A stretch of 64,000 bases of DNA from Pandoraea captiosa (GCF_902459775.1 NZ_CABPSQ010000006.1:186001-250000), one strand, 5' to 3'; positions 10,408 through 19,592 are shown, numbered from the stretch's first letter. The notes: generated from the sequence alone by a model not told the origin. Program-made: numbers and translations.

Positions 10408-11583
10408 CTAGGAACGCAGCGCCGGCAACCTCGCCAGCCGCTGCGGCGTGAGATCGTCCACGCTCGCACAGCCGAGCAACTGCATCGTCGTGCGCAACTC
10501 GCCCAGCATCAGTTCCAGCACCCCGGCCACACCCCGCGCGCCGCGTGCGGCCACGCCGTACAACGGCGCACGTCCGAGCAATACGCCCTTCGCCCCCAGC
10601 GCTACGGCCTTGGCCACGTCTGCGCCGCGCCGCACGCCGCCATCGACGAAGACGGACATGGCCGGCCCGCCGCGACCACCGGCGCTGAGCGCCTCGACGA
10701 TCATCGGCAACGCCTCGACCGGCGCCAGCGTGCTGCCCAACTGCCGACCACCGTGGTTGGAGACGACGATCCCGTCCGCGCCGTGCGCCTGCGCCTGGCG
10801 CGCGTCGTCGACGCTCAGAATGCCCTTGACCAGCACTTCGCCCGGCCAGTGACGACGTACCCACGCCAGATCGTCCCAACTGAGCGACAAGTCCATCTGG
10901 CGGCTCAACATCGCCGCGTGACGCGCCAGATCCGCCCGTTCGCCCACGCTTCTGGCGATGTTGCGCAACTGCGGCGCGCCGCCCATGAGCATCTGCCAGC
11001 TCCAGTGCGGATGCCGCATGCAGTCCGCCACGAGACGCGGCGTGAAACGCAGCGGCAGCCTGAATCCATTGCGCGTGTCGTGATCGCGCTTGCCATGCAC
11101 AGGCGTGTCGACGGTGAGCATCAGCGTGCGAAAGCCCGCCTTACGTGCGCGGCGCATCATGCTCTCGGCAATGCGACGGTCCTGTTGCACGTAGAGCTGA
11201 AGCCACAGTTCGCCGTGGGGCACGGCGGCGCGCACATCTTCGAGCAGCGACGTGGACGCCGTCGAGAGCACGAACGGCAGCCCAGCGTCGGCCGCCGCGC
11301 GAGCGAGCAATTCGTCTGCACGCGGCCAGAACAGCCCGTTGAGGCCCGTGGGTCCCACCGCCATCGGCGCGGCGGCGTCGCGGCCCCAGAACGTCGTTTT
11401 GCTCGACGTTTGCGAGGTATCCGTCATCACTCGCGGCGAGAATCCCCACTGCCCGAACGCATCGCGATTGCGACGCAGCGCATCGCCATCTTCCGCACCG
11501 CCTTCCAGATAATCGAACGCCAGCTTCGTCAACCGGCGGCGCGCCGCCAGCCGGTAATCCTCCACGCAGGAAAACGCGTGCAT
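10408..11583 (-). CDS. FMN-dependent alpha-hydroxy-acid dehydrogenase (lactate/mandelate dehydrogenase family)
   Basis: This 391-residue TIM-barrel flavoprotein oxidises an L-2-hydroxy acid to the 2-oxo acid. The N-terminal AFDYLEGGAEDG block, the FMN-binding GPTGLNGLFWP loop, the STASTSLLEDV segment, the barrel lysine in VLVKGILS, the catalytic SNHGGRQLGSTLAPVEAL block with its His and Arg, and FVDGGVRRGADVAKA are all present. The substrate could be lactate, mandelate or another hydroxy acid. The start is the ATG at 11581-11583, preceded by GGGGAGAG. It is divergent from the IclR gene, and the gap carries repeated CATTACAATC sites, so control by that regulator is likely. Confidence 0.88.
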   Translation of the reverse strand: MHAFSCVEDYRLAARRRLTKLAFDYLEGGAEDGDALRRNRDAFGQWGFSPRVMTDTSQTSSKTTFWGRDAAAPMAVGPTGLNGLFWPRADELLARAAADAGLPFVLSTASTSLLEDVRAAVPHGELWLQLYVQQDRRIAESMMRRARKAGFRTLMLTVDTPVHGKRDHDTRNGFRLPLRFTPRLVADCMRHPHWSWQMLMGGAPQLRNIARSVGERADLARHAAMLSRQMDLSLSWDDLAWVRRHWPGEVLVKGILSVDDARQAQAHGADGIVVSNHGGRQLGSTLAPVEALPMIVEALSAGGRGGPAMSVFVDGGVRRGADVAKAVALGAKGVLLGRAPLYGVAARGARGVAGVLELMLGELRTTMQLLGCASVDDLTPQRLARLPALRS

Positions 11584-11753
11584 TGCTCTCCCCCTGATCC
11601 CGTTATTGCGAACCGTTGCCACCTCTTGCCGACGCTTGTGCCGACGCCTGTGCCGGCGCTCGTGCCGATGTCGGCCGATGCTGTATTGCCGTGCCGTGTT
11701 CCCCGTGCCGCTCACGGCGCCATCAGGGAAAGTTCGCTACTTGCGCATAAACA

Positions 11754-11782
11754 ATTGCATTACAATCATCTTCATTACAATC
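11754..11782. promoter_or_regulatory. Repeated sites, candidate IclR operator (own promoter)
   Basis: CATTACAATC occurs twice as a direct repeat (11758-11767 and 11773-11782). The first copy lies in the longer ATTGCATTACAATC at 11754-11767, which matches 12 of 14 positions of ATTGCAATGCAATC at 19579-19592. The repeats sit 20 to 50 bases ahead of the IclR start and overlap TACAAT sequences that could be its -10, so binding would repress. Confidence 0.55.
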
Positions 11783-11802
11783 CGAACATCATCACTCACC
11801 CC

Positions 11803-12693
11803 ATGTCGCGCTCATCCGCCGGGTCGTCACGCTCGTCGCGCGCTTTGCAGGAGGCTGCCGCCCAGCCTGCGAGCGACACAACGAACGCATCGCCCGAACC
11901 GCGCACTTCGCGCGCCTCGCGCTCGTCGCTCTTCGTCGGCTCCACGGAGAAGACCTTTCAGGTGCTGCACGCCTTCGACGGACCGGCGCGCTACATGACG
12001 CTCGGCGATATCGCCAAAGCCGCCGACCTGGACCGCAGCGCGACCCAGCGACTCGTTCACACGCTCGAAGCGCTCGGCTATCTCTACCGGGTGCCCGAGA
12101 CACGGACGTACGGCCTCACGACCAAGGTCTTGCAGTTCTCGTACAACTACATCCGCGCGAACGAACTGGTCGACAAGGCCTCGCCCTATCTGCTCGACAT
12201 CAGCCGCCGCGTGGGCGAGACGACCAACCTTCAGGAGCTCGACGGTCACGAAATCGTGTTCGTCGCGCGCTTCCCCGGCCAGCATCTGGTCAATATCGAC
12301 ATCGTGGTGGGCGCACGCCTGCCCGCCATGTTCACCGCGTCGGGCATTGCGATCCTGTCGCGCCTGCCGGACGCGCGGGTGCGCGAGATCCTCTCGGGCA
12401 CCGCGCTCGAACCGATGACGCCGTACACGCTCATCGACGAAAAGAAACTGCTCGAACGGATTCAGATCACGGCACGTCGCGGCTACGCCATCGTCGAGAA
12501 CGAGACGGTGATGGGCGACATCTCGGTCGCCGCGCCGATTACCGATCACGACGGTCATGCGGTTGCCGCCATCAACATCTCGGTGCCGACCTCGCGCTGG
12601 ACACGCGAGCGTGCAGAAGCCGAACTCGCCCCGCACATTCAGGTGGCCGCCACCTCGATCTCGAAGTCGCGACTCTCCACGTTCCGGCGATAG
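11803..12693 (+). CDS. IclR-family transcriptional regulator
   Basis: This 296-residue protein has a Ser/Ala/Arg-rich N-terminal extension (1-43), a winged helix-turn-helix (about 44-110; MTLGDIAKAADLDRSATQRLVHTLEALGYL), and the IclR effector domain (about 125-290) with the ARLPAMFTASGIAILSRLP block. The frame continues far upstream on the plus strand, but only the ATG at 11803 joins the family and places the start after the repeated CATTACAATC sites. It lies between a 2-hydroxyacid dehydrogenase and a catabolic operon and probably controls both, plus the divergent aldehyde dehydrogenase set, through a shared 14-bp motif. Confidence 0.9.
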   Translation: MSRSSAGSSRSSRALQEAAAQPASDTTNASPEPRTSRASRSSLFVGSTEKTFQVLHAFDGPARYMTLGDIAKAADLDRSATQRLVHTLEALGYLYRVPETRTYGLTTKVLQFSYNYIRANELVDKASPYLLDISRRVGETTNLQELDGHEIVFVARFPGQHLVNIDIVVGARLPAMFTASGIAILSRLPDARVREILSGTALEPMTPYTLIDEKKLLERIQITARRGYAIVENETVMGDISVAAPITDHDGHAVAAINISVPTSRWTRERAEAELAPHIQVAATSISKSRLSTFRR

Positions 12694-12742
12694 TCCGTTC
12701 GCCGATTGGCAGCACTCATGCACTTGGCGCCCCAGGCCTTCA

Positions 12743-12764
12743 GGCGGTGACATCGGTCACCGCC
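12743..12764. terminator. Hairpin between convergent iclR and lyase genes
   Basis: A perfect 9-bp stem (GGCGGTGAC with GTCACCGCC, 4-base loop) lies in the 79-base gap between the convergent stops. There is no T-run on either side. Confidence 0.45.
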
Positions 12765-12772
12765 CAACGCGC

Positions 12773-13684
12773 TCAACGCCCCTCGAAAATCGCGAGCTGA
12801 CGCTTGAGTTCCTCGCGCAATTCTGCCGACAGCGCGGGCGCCGGCGGCACGAGCGGTGCCAGCATCGCGGGTGCGTTCACGCCGATCAGGTCCATCACGG
12901 ACTTCATCGGCCCCGGGTTCGTCTCGGCGAACGCCAGATTCATCAGCGGAATGAGCGAACGGTGCAGCGCCAGCGCTTCGGCCGTCTTGCCTTCGGCGGC
13001 GAGCGAGAAGATGCGTTGCCAGGCGCTCGGCAGCAGCGACGCCGTCACCACGATCCCACCACGCGCGCCTGCGGCCACATGCAGCGGGAAAAGCGTGTCT
13101 TCACCGCTGAGCACGGCAAACGATTCGTCCACACCGGCCACCGTGCGCAGGAAATGCCACATGTCGGTGTTGCACGCCTTCATGCCGATGATGTTCTCGT
13201 GGCGCGACAGTTCGTGCAGCACTTCGGGCGCGATCGCGATACGCGTGCGATACGGAATTTCGTAGATGAGGATGGGCAGCGGCGACTCGTCGGCGTAGCG
13301 CAGGAAGTAGTCGCGAATGCCCGCTTGCGTCGGATTGGTGTAGTACGGCGTGAGCACCAGCAGGCCGTCGGCACCGGCCGCAGCGAAGTCACGCCCGGCC
13401 TCGATGGCGTCGTGATATCCCGGGTCGAGCACCCCGGCGATGACCGGCACGTCGCGGCCGTGCGCCTTGACTTCCTGAGCCGTGAGCTCGGCCATGCGCA
13501 CGCGCTCGGCGCGCGAGAGCGCACCGTATTCGCCGGTGCCGCCGAGCGGCACCACACCGTCGATGCCCTGCGCGAGCAAGTAGCGCATGAGCGCACGTGC
13601 GGCGTCGGTGTGAATCGTGTCGTCGGCATTCACCGGCGTGGGGATCGCCGGGAAGATGCCCTTGAGTTGTGCGGAGCGAAGCAT
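12773..13684 (-). CDS. Dihydrodipicolinate synthase-family lyase/aldolase, last gene of a transport operon
   Basis: This 303-residue TIM-barrel protein belongs to the class I (Schiff-base) DHDPS/N-acetylneuraminate lyase superfamily. The Schiff-base lysine is Lys169 in IIGMKACNTD and the active-site tyrosine is Tyr141 in YEIPYRT. The pyruvate-binding loop reads GGTGEY (48-53) instead of the GTTGE of true DapA, closer to the GGTGEF of 5-keto-4-deoxyglucarate dehydratases. With the operon context this points to a catabolic pyruvate-yielding or dehydrating enzyme rather than lysine synthesis. The real substrate, perhaps a hydroxy-oxo acid, is not determined. It is 47 bases behind the permease gene. 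Confidence 0.85.
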   Translation of the reverse strand: MLRSAQLKGIFPAIPTPVNADDTIHTDAARALMRYLLAQGIDGVVPLGGTGEYGALSRAERVRMAELTAQEVKAHGRDVPVIAGVLDPGYHDAIEAGRDFAAAGADGLLVLTPYYTNPTQAGIRDYFLRYADESPLPILIYEIPYRTRIAIAPEVLHELSRHENIIGMKACNTDMWHFLRTVAGVDESFAVLSGEDTLFPLHVAAGARGGIVVTASLLPSAWQRIFSLAAEGKTAEALALHRSLIPLMNLAFAETNPGPMKSVMDLIGVNAPAMLAPLVPPAPALSAELREELKRQLAIFEGR

Positions 13685-13731
13685 GTAATAGACGTCCGTG
13701 AATCGTGAGTTCGGTGAAAGCGGATACCGCC

Positions 13732-15543
13732 TCAGGCGGCGAGGCTGCGCAAGCTACGGCGACGCAGCCGCTCGGCCACCCAGATGAGCGCGGCAATGAA
13801 AAGGAAGAGGCACGTGGACACGGCGGCAATGACCGGCGAGATCTGCATCGTGATTTCGTCCCAGAACTGCTTGGGCAACGTGGTCGACAAACCACCCGAC
13901 GAGAACAGCGCAATCGTGAGCTCGTCGAACGACGTGGCGAATGCGAACAGGAAGGACGACAGCAGTCCGGCCCCGAGAATCGGGAAGGTCACGCGGCGCA
14001 GCGTCGCCCAGGGACGCGCACCGAGGCTGTACGCGGCCAGATCGAGACGGGTGTCGTAGTTGCGCAGCACCGCCATCATCGTGATGACGACGTACGGCAC
14101 GGCCACCACCGTGTGCGCCAGCGTCAGACCGACGCTGGAGCCGACCAGACCGACCTTCGCGAAGAAATAGAACACGCCGACGGCCAGAATCATGCGCGGC
14201 ACGACAATCGGTGCGAGCACGAAGGCGAGCATGGCCGACTTGCCGCGCATGCCGCCGCGAACGAGCAGGAACGCCGCCGGTGTGCCGATGAGCATCGACA
14301 GCAGGCCCGCCCCGATACCGACTAGCATCGAACGCGTCACGGCCTGCATCCACAGCGGCGAGTCCCAGATCTGCTGATACCACTGGAGCGAGAAGCCCTT
14401 CGGCGGCCAGGCCAGTCCCGAGGCCGAGTCGAACGACATCGGAATCATGAGCAGCGCGGGCGCAGCGAGGAACACGACCAACAGGAAGACGACCACGCGC
14501 AGCAGCGGCCCGTCTCCCTGCTCGCCCTGATGGCGCGGCAGCACCCGCAGCAACACGTCGGTGGCGCTGCCCAGCGTGCCGAGCACCTTCTCGCCCAGCG
14601 TGCGGCTCCAGCCGCCCCGGCGTTTGCCCGTCTTCACGTCGCCCGCACCGCCGGCCATCGTCGACAGGCCGACCATGCGGTCGTAGACGAAGAACACCAC
14701 CAGCACCACGGCAAGCAGCAGCACCGAAATCGCACCGGCGAAGCCCCAGTTCAGCGCCTGCATCACCTGATCGATGATGAGCTGCGTGATCATGGTCTCG
14801 TGGCGGCCACCCAACAGCGTCGGCGTGATAAAGAAGCCGATGGAAGTGACGAATACCATCAGCGCACCGGCGGCCACGCCCGGCAGCGACAACGGGAAAT
14901 ACACGCGCCAGAACACCGTGCCCGGACGCGCCCCCAGGGTCGAGGCCGCGCTCGGCAGACGACGGTCGATGTTCTCCATCACGGACAGCATCGTGAGCAC
15001 GGCAAGCGGCATGAGCGCATGCACCATCCCGAGCACCACGGCAGGGAAGCTGTAGAGCAGCGAGAGCGGCTGGTCGATCAGTCCCAGATCGAGCAGCGTA
15101 CGGTTGACGACCCCGTTACGCCCGAGCAGCACCACCCACGCAAAGGTGCGCACGAGAAAGCTCGTCCAGAACGACAGCAGCAGCCAGAAGAGCAAACGCT
15201 GCTTGCGTGCACCGGAAAGCGTGGAGAGCCGGTAGGCAATCGGATAGCCCGTGAGCACCGCGAAGAAGGTCGTGTAAAGCGAGACCTTGAGCGTGATGAG
15301 CAGCACCTCGACGTACACCGACGAGGCGAACAGGCGCTGGTATTCGGCGAGCGTGAAGCCGCCTTCGCCGCGAATGCTCAGCAGCAGCAACTGGCCGACC
15401 GGGTAGATCAGCATCACCGCCAGCAGGATGACGATGGGCGCGGCCATGAGCAACGGACGCATGCGCGCACGCCAGTGCGAGCGGCGCGGCGTGGGCGGCA
15501 CGGGTTGGGAGGACGAAGGACGAACCACGGCAGATGCACTCAT
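13732..15543 (-). CDS. ABC importer permease, PotB-PotC type domains fused in one chain
   Basis: This 603-residue membrane protein carries two complete permease domains. The first half (about 30-300) resembles PotB, with its EAA loop in ASTLGARPGTVFWRVYFPLSLPG. The second half (about 345-600) resembles PotC, with AAYSLGARPWATLRRVTFPILGAG. A polar linker of about 45 residues (near 298-342, rich in Gly, Lys and Arg) joins them. In E. coli spermidine/putrescine importers these are two separate proteins, so this is a natural fusion that would span the membrane about twelve times. It lies 3 bases behind the ATPase gene. Confidence 0.92.
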   Translation of the reverse strand: MSASAVVRPSSSQPVPPTPRRSHWRARMRPLLMAAPIVILLAVMLIYPVGQLLLLSIRGEGGFTLAEYQRLFASSVYVEVLLITLKVSLYTTFFAVLTGYPIAYRLSTLSGARKQRLLFWLLLSFWTSFLVRTFAWVVLLGRNGVVNRTLLDLGLIDQPLSLLYSFPAVVLGMVHALMPLAVLTMLSVMENIDRRLPSAASTLGARPGTVFWRVYFPLSLPGVAAGALMVFVTSIGFFITPTLLGGRHETMITQLIIDQVMQALNWGFAGAISVLLLAVVLVVFFVYDRMVGLSTMAGGAGDVKTGKRRGGWSRTLGEKVLGTLGSATDVLLRVLPRHQGEQGDGPLLRVVVFLLVVFLAAPALLMIPMSFDSASGLAWPPKGFSLQWYQQIWDSPLWMQAVTRSMLVGIGAGLLSMLIGTPAAFLLVRGGMRGKSAMLAFVLAPIVVPRMILAVGVFYFFAKVGLVGSSVGLTLAHTVVAVPYVVITMMAVLRNYDTRLDLAAYSLGARPWATLRRVTFPILGAGLLSSFLFAFATSFDELTIALFSSGGLSTTLPKQFWDEITMQISPVIAAVSTCLFLFIAALIWVAERLRRRSLRSLAA

Positions 15544-15546
15544 GGC

Positions 15547-16704
15547 TTACCCCGCGATCGCCACGGCATCGTCAGCGCGCCAGGCGAGGCCCAGCGTCTG
15601 ACCGATTTCGTAGCGGTTGCCCTGGCGGTGCGTGGGGAAGGCGGCGACGAGCGACTTGCCGCCCTCGAATCCCTGCCCCGAATGGTCGCCGTGGCCTCCA
15701 TTGCCCCCATTGCCGCCGGTCACCGCCGATTGCAGGTACAGCTTCGTCATGCCGCCCGTGACCATGATGTCGGTCAGTTTGGCGGTGATCGTCGCGACAC
15801 CCTCGCCCGCAGGCTGACCGTCGTGAATATGCAGGTTCTGCGGACGCAACATCAGCTTGACCGGACGACCACGCTCGACCTGCGGGTCATAGACCATCGC
15901 GAGGGCGCCGTTCTCGGCTTGCACGCCGGGCATCGCCACGCGCACCTGATCGCCGGCGCGTTCGAGCACCGTGGCGTCGAGCAGGTTGGACTCGCCGAGG
16001 AAGTCGGCGACGAACACGCTCTTCGGACGGAAGTACAGATCGTCCGGCGTGCCCAGTTGCGCAATCTCCCCGGCGTTCATCAGGCAAATGCGATCGGACA
16101 TCGTCATCGCCTCTTCCTGATCGTGCGTGACGTAGACGATGGTGGTGCCGAGCTCGCGGTGAATGCGCTTGATTTCGAGCTGCATGTGATCGCGCAGCTT
16201 CTTGTCGAGCGCGCCCAGCGGCTCGTCCATCAGAATGATCGACGGTCGGTAGACCATGCAGCGCGCCAGCGCGATGCGCTGCTGCTGGCCGCCCGAGAGT
16301 TCGCGCGGATAGCGCTCGGCCACATGCGGCAGATGCACCATTTCCAGCGCGTTCATGACCATCTTGCGAGCCTCGGCGGCATCGGTGCGACGCATCTGCA
16401 ACGGGAACGCGATGTTCTCCGCCACGGTCATGTGGGGGAACAGCGCGTAGTTCTGGAACACCATGCCGATGTCGCGCTCATACGGCGCGCCGTACGTGAC
16501 ATCGGTCCCATTGATACGAATGGCGCCCGCATCGGGCTGCGACAGACCGGCGATGAGCGAGAGCAGCGTGGTCTTGCCCGAGCCGCTGGGGCCGAGCAAG
16601 GTCAGGAATTCGCCCTGGGCGACATCGAGGTCGGTCGGCGCGAGCGCGACGAAATCGCCGTAACGCTTGGACAGGCCCGAGACTTGAAGATTGGCAACGG
16701 TCAT
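15547..16704 (-). CDS. ABC importer ATPase, spermidine/putrescine (PotA) type
   Basis: This 385-residue protein energises the importer. The Walker A motif GPSGSGKTT is at 38-46, with the Q-loop in MVFQNYALFPHM, the LSGGQQQRIALAR signature, Walker B ILMDEPLGALD and switch histidine in VTHDQEEAM. The C-terminal TOBE domain (about 270-385) starts at ARVLERAGDQ-like sequence and contains a Gly/Asn/His-rich insertion (GGNGGNGGHGDHSG) between two strands, encoded by a short repeat near 15699-15716. Such an insertion is unusual for PotA. It belongs to the CUT1/polyamine-type importers; the ligand is unknown. Confidence 0.93.
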   Translation of the reverse strand: MTVANLQVSGLSKRYGDFVALAPTDLDVAQGEFLTLLGPSGSGKTTLLSLIAGLSQPDAGAIRINGTDVTYGAPYERDIGMVFQNYALFPHMTVAENIAFPLQMRRTDAAEARKMVMNALEMVHLPHVAERYPRELSGGQQQRIALARCMVYRPSIILMDEPLGALDKKLRDHMQLEIKRIHRELGTTIVYVTHDQEEAMTMSDRICLMNAGEIAQLGTPDDLYFRPKSVFVADFLGESNLLDATVLERAGDQVRVAMPGVQAENGALAMVYDPQVERGRPVKLMLRPQNLHIHDGQPAGEGVATITAKLTDIMVTGGMTKLYLQSAVTGGNGGNGGHGDHSGQGFEGGKSLVAAFPTHRQGNRYEIGQTLGLAWRADDAVAIAG

Positions 16705-16749
16705 GAGATCAACACCCCAAAAAACGTGAAACGGAACGGCAGGTGAGGA

Positions 16750-17877
16750 TCAGGTCAGGATCCAGCGATTGAAACGTTCGAGCGCAACGCTCTGGTTCTG
16801 CTGCCAGAACTGGGCGTTGATTTGCACGCCGCTCTTCATGTTGTCGGGGAAGGTCGGGCAGTGCTTTGCGACTTCCGGCTTCACGTAATTGAACGCTTCC
16901 GGTTGCGTCATGCCTGCGGGGAAGAACTTGACCAGCTCGGCCTGACGCTTCGGATCGCTCGCGAACTTGATGAATTCGCGGCAAGCGGCAGCATTCGGCG
17001 TACCCTTGAGGATCGACCAGTTGTCCACGCCCCAAATGTTCTGATTCCACACGATCTCGACCGGCACGCCGTTGGCTTGCGCCGACTGCGCGCGCGACGC
17101 CCACGTGGCGACCAGATCGACCTCGCCCGAGCCGAGCATCTGCTCGACCTGGGCGCCCGTCGTCCACCACACGGCGACCTGCTTGGCGATCTTGTCCAGG
17201 CTCTTGAATGCGCGATCGAAGTCGCATGGATACACCGAACCCGGCGCAACGCCGTCGGCGAGCAGCGCCTGCTCGATGGTGTCGAACGGGTACTTGCGGA
17301 TCGAACGGCGGCCCGGGAAGTCCTTCACGTTCCACAGATCGGCCCACGACGTCGGCGCCTTGCGGCCCTTGAATGCGTCGGTGCGATAGGCGAGCACGGT
17401 CGAGTAGACGTTGGTGCCCACGCCGAACGGCGACATGTACTGCTTCGGAATCTTGGCGATGGTCGGGTCCGACTCGAGACCGTGACGCTCCAGATACTCC
17501 TTGCCGCCCGAAGTCAGCAGCAAGATCGCCGGCTGGCTGATCTTCGCCATGTCCCACGTGTAGCTACCGGCTTCGACCATGCTCTTGATCTGCGCGGTCG
17601 GCTCGGCGTTGGCCTGCACACCGACCACCTCGATGCCCGTCGCCTTGGCGAACGGCTTGTAGTACACGGCGTCGTACGCCTTCGTGTAGATGCCGCCGTC
17701 ATCGCGCACCACGATGCGCTTGGTGGCGGCGCGCGACGGCGTCCACACGAACGGGAATGCGACGGCAGCCGCCCCGACGATCGCCGTCTTCATGGCCGTG
17801 CGACGGCCCGGTTGGGCGAGCGTCGCCGCGTTGTTCTCAGAGGTATCGAGCTGGCCTGCGGAGGTCTTGCGTTTCAT
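16750..17877 (-). CDS. Periplasmic substrate-binding protein of the polyamine-type ABC importer
   Basis: This protein of about 375 residues is a PotD/PotF-like extracellular binding protein (SBP_bac family). A twin-arginine-like leader is visible: GRRTAMKTAIVGAAAVAFPFVW followed by a likely cleavage at SRAA, which suggests Tat export. The mature part begins ATKRIVVRDDGGIYTKAYD and shows the family blocks WADLWNVKDFPGRRSI and WASRAQSAQANGVPVE. Two adjacent ATG codons (17880 and 17877) exist; the second has the better spacing from GGAGAC. Ligand choice cannot be read from sequence; binding of an organic acid or amino compound is possible. Confidence 0.9.
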   Translation of the reverse strand: MKRKTSAGQLDTSENNAATLAQPGRRTAMKTAIVGAAAVAFPFVWTPSRAATKRIVVRDDGGIYTKAYDAVYYKPFAKATGIEVVGVQANAEPTAQIKSMVEAGSYTWDMAKISQPAILLLTSGGKEYLERHGLESDPTIAKIPKQYMSPFGVGTNVYSTVLAYRTDAFKGRKAPTSWADLWNVKDFPGRRSIRKYPFDTIEQALLADGVAPGSVYPCDFDRAFKSLDKIAKQVAVWWTTGAQVEQMLGSGEVDLVATWASRAQSAQANGVPVEIVWNQNIWGVDNWSILKGTPNAAACREFIKFASDPKRQAELVKFFPAGMTQPEAFNYVKPEVAKHCPTFPDNMKSGVQINAQFWQQNQSVALERFNRWILT

Positions 17878-17998
17878 CATGGTCTCCGGTCTTGACTGGG
17901 AGGGTGGGCGCGGCGACGGACGCGATTTCGGCACAGCCGCCGCGCGCGCAGTTATGGCAAAACAAACAGCAAAAACTTGAAAACGGAATCGTGGTCGA

Positions 17999-19435
17999 TC
18001 AGGGAACGAGGCGGCCCGGGTTGAACAACTGGTTCGGATCGAGCGCGGCCTTCACCGTGCGCATCAGCGCCAGTTCGGCCGGTGCCTTGTAGCGCTGCAT
18101 CAGCGGCAAGCCGGTCTGACCGACGCCATGCTCGGCACTGAAGGTGCCCGACAACCGCGCCGCAACGTCATTGACGCAGGCGCGCATCGCGTCGCCCATG
18201 GCCGCGCTGTCGGCGAGCGCCGCCCAGGCGTCGAACGAGAACATCGGAATGAAGTGCACGTTGCCGTCGCCCATATGACCGACGATGGCGATATCGAGAC
18301 CCGGCACGATGGCATGCACCGCACGCGTGGACGCTTCGATGAACTCGGGCACGCTCGAGACCGGCACCGCACAGTCGGTCGTCAGGCCGATGGCCGCTTT
18401 CTTGTTCGCCTCGCTCACGCTGTGCCGCACTTCCCACAGGTCGGCGCGCTGCGTTTCGTTCGCGGCAATGACGGCGTCTTCCACCAGCCCCTGCTCGATG
18501 GCGGCGCCCAGCGTTTCGGTGAGGACCGCTTCGAGGCCGTCGGCGTCGCGCGTGTCGCCCAGTTCGACAAGCACGTGCCAGTCATGGGCACCGGTGAGCG
18601 GATTGCGGCGATTCGGCACGTTGGCCAGCACCAGATCGAGCTGGTGGCGGTTCATGATTTCGAAGGCGGACAGACGCGACCCGCAGGCGTTCTGGAACAT
18701 GCCCAGAATCTGCTGCGCGGCGCCCGGGTCGCGCGGCGCGAACCAGGCGAGCGCGTGATGCGTGGGCAACGGATGGAGCTTGAGCGCCGCCGCCGTGATG
18801 ATGCCTAGGGTGCCTTCCGCCCCGATGAAGAGATGCTTCAGATCGATGCCGGTGTTGTCCTTGCGCAAGGCGCGCAGACCGTCCCAGATCGTGCCGTCGG
18901 CGAGCACCACTTCGAGGCCCAGCACGTTCTCTCGGGTGTTGCCATAGCGCAGCACGCTCGTGCCACCGGCATTGGTCGAGAGCGTGCCGCCGATCTGGCA
19001 GGACCCTTCTGCGCCCAGGCTGACCGGATACAGACGACCGACGTCGGCCGCTGCGTCCTGAACGGTTTTCAGAATGCACCCGGCTTCGACCACCATCGAC
19101 CCGTTGGCGGCATCGACCTGACGGATGTGGCGCATGCGCGCCAGATTGAGAATGACCGGTGCCGGACCCTGCGCGCGCGGCACCGCGCCGCCACACAGGC
19201 TCGTATTACCGCCCTGTGGGAGGATCGGCACACCTGCGGCGGCACACAGCTTCACAATCTCGCTGACCTGCTCGGTCGACGACGGCAACACCACACACAG
19301 CGCTTCACCCCGGTAACGGCCGCGCCAGTCTTCCGTGTAACCGGCGGTGTCGGCCTCGCCCGAGAGAACGGCATGCGCGCCAAGCGCTTCCTGCAACCGG
19401 TTCAACAGCGTGTCGTGCGTGACTGCGTCGTTCAT
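17999..19435 (-). CDS. FAD-linked 2-hydroxy acid oxidase/dehydrogenase (GlcD / D-2-hydroxyglutarate dehydrogenase family)
   Basis: This 478-residue cytoplasmic flavoprotein has an N-terminal PCMH-type FAD-binding domain (about 40-220; PQGGNTSLCGGAVP and GSCQIGGTLSTNAGGTSVLRYG) and a C-terminal FAD_oxidase_C domain with metal-site motifs GHMGDGNVHF and SAEHGVG. Relatives oxidise D-lactate, glycolate or D-2-hydroxyglutarate. The frame is open 50 codons further upstream, but that part has no family match, and the ATG at 19433-19435 gives the normal start. It heads the minus-strand transport operon, and its promoter region is shared with the divergent aldehyde dehydrogenase and holds two copies of the 14-bp motif. 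Confidence 0.9.
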   Translation of the reverse strand: MNDAVTHDTLLNRLQEALGAHAVLSGEADTAGYTEDWRGRYRGEALCVVLPSSTEQVSEIVKLCAAAGVPILPQGGNTSLCGGAVPRAQGPAPVILNLARMRHIRQVDAANGSMVVEAGCILKTVQDAAADVGRLYPVSLGAEGSCQIGGTLSTNAGGTSVLRYGNTRENVLGLEVVLADGTIWDGLRALRKDNTGIDLKHLFIGAEGTLGIITAAALKLHPLPTHHALAWFAPRDPGAAQQILGMFQNACGSRLSAFEIMNRHQLDLVLANVPNRRNPLTGAHDWHVLVELGDTRDADGLEAVLTETLGAAIEQGLVEDAVIAANETQRADLWEVRHSVSEANKKAAIGLTTDCAVPVSSVPEFIEASTRAVHAIVPGLDIAIVGHMGDGNVHFIPMFSFDAWAALADSAAMGDAMRACVNDVAARLSGTFSAEHGVGQTGLPLMQRYKAPAELALMRTVKAALDPNQLFNPGRLVP

Positions 19436-19558
19436 TGCCTGCCTGCTCCTGAATGCTTCGCTTCGCCTGCCTCGCTGCGCGTCGGACCGCAACGCGCGGC
19501 ATTGCCCCACCAGACACCCGTCTGGCGATTCGTTGTAATCAAGGATAGGCGAGAAAAA

Positions 19559-19592
19559 ATTGCAATAAAATCTCTTTAATTGCAATGCAATC
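19559..19592. promoter_or_regulatory. Direct repeat, second candidate IclR operator
   Basis: ATTGCAATAAAATC (19559-19572) and ATTGCAATGCAATC (19579-19592) agree at 12 of 14 positions and are spaced 20 bp apart, on the same face of the helix within two turns. The second also matches ATTGCATTACAATC ahead of the IclR gene at 12 of 14. The site lies in the divergent gap between the FAD oxidase and the aldehyde dehydrogenase and could control both. Confidence 0.55.

Noticed and set aside
12773-13684. DapA of lysine synthesis.
   Set aside because: The pyruvate loop GGTGEY and the transport-operon setting favour a catabolic DHDPS-family enzyme.
14530-16746. A 738-codon plus-strand frame across the permease and ATPase genes.
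   Set aside because: Composition is that of an antisense shadow (high Arg, His, Gln), whereas the minus strand has complete ABC transporter motifs.
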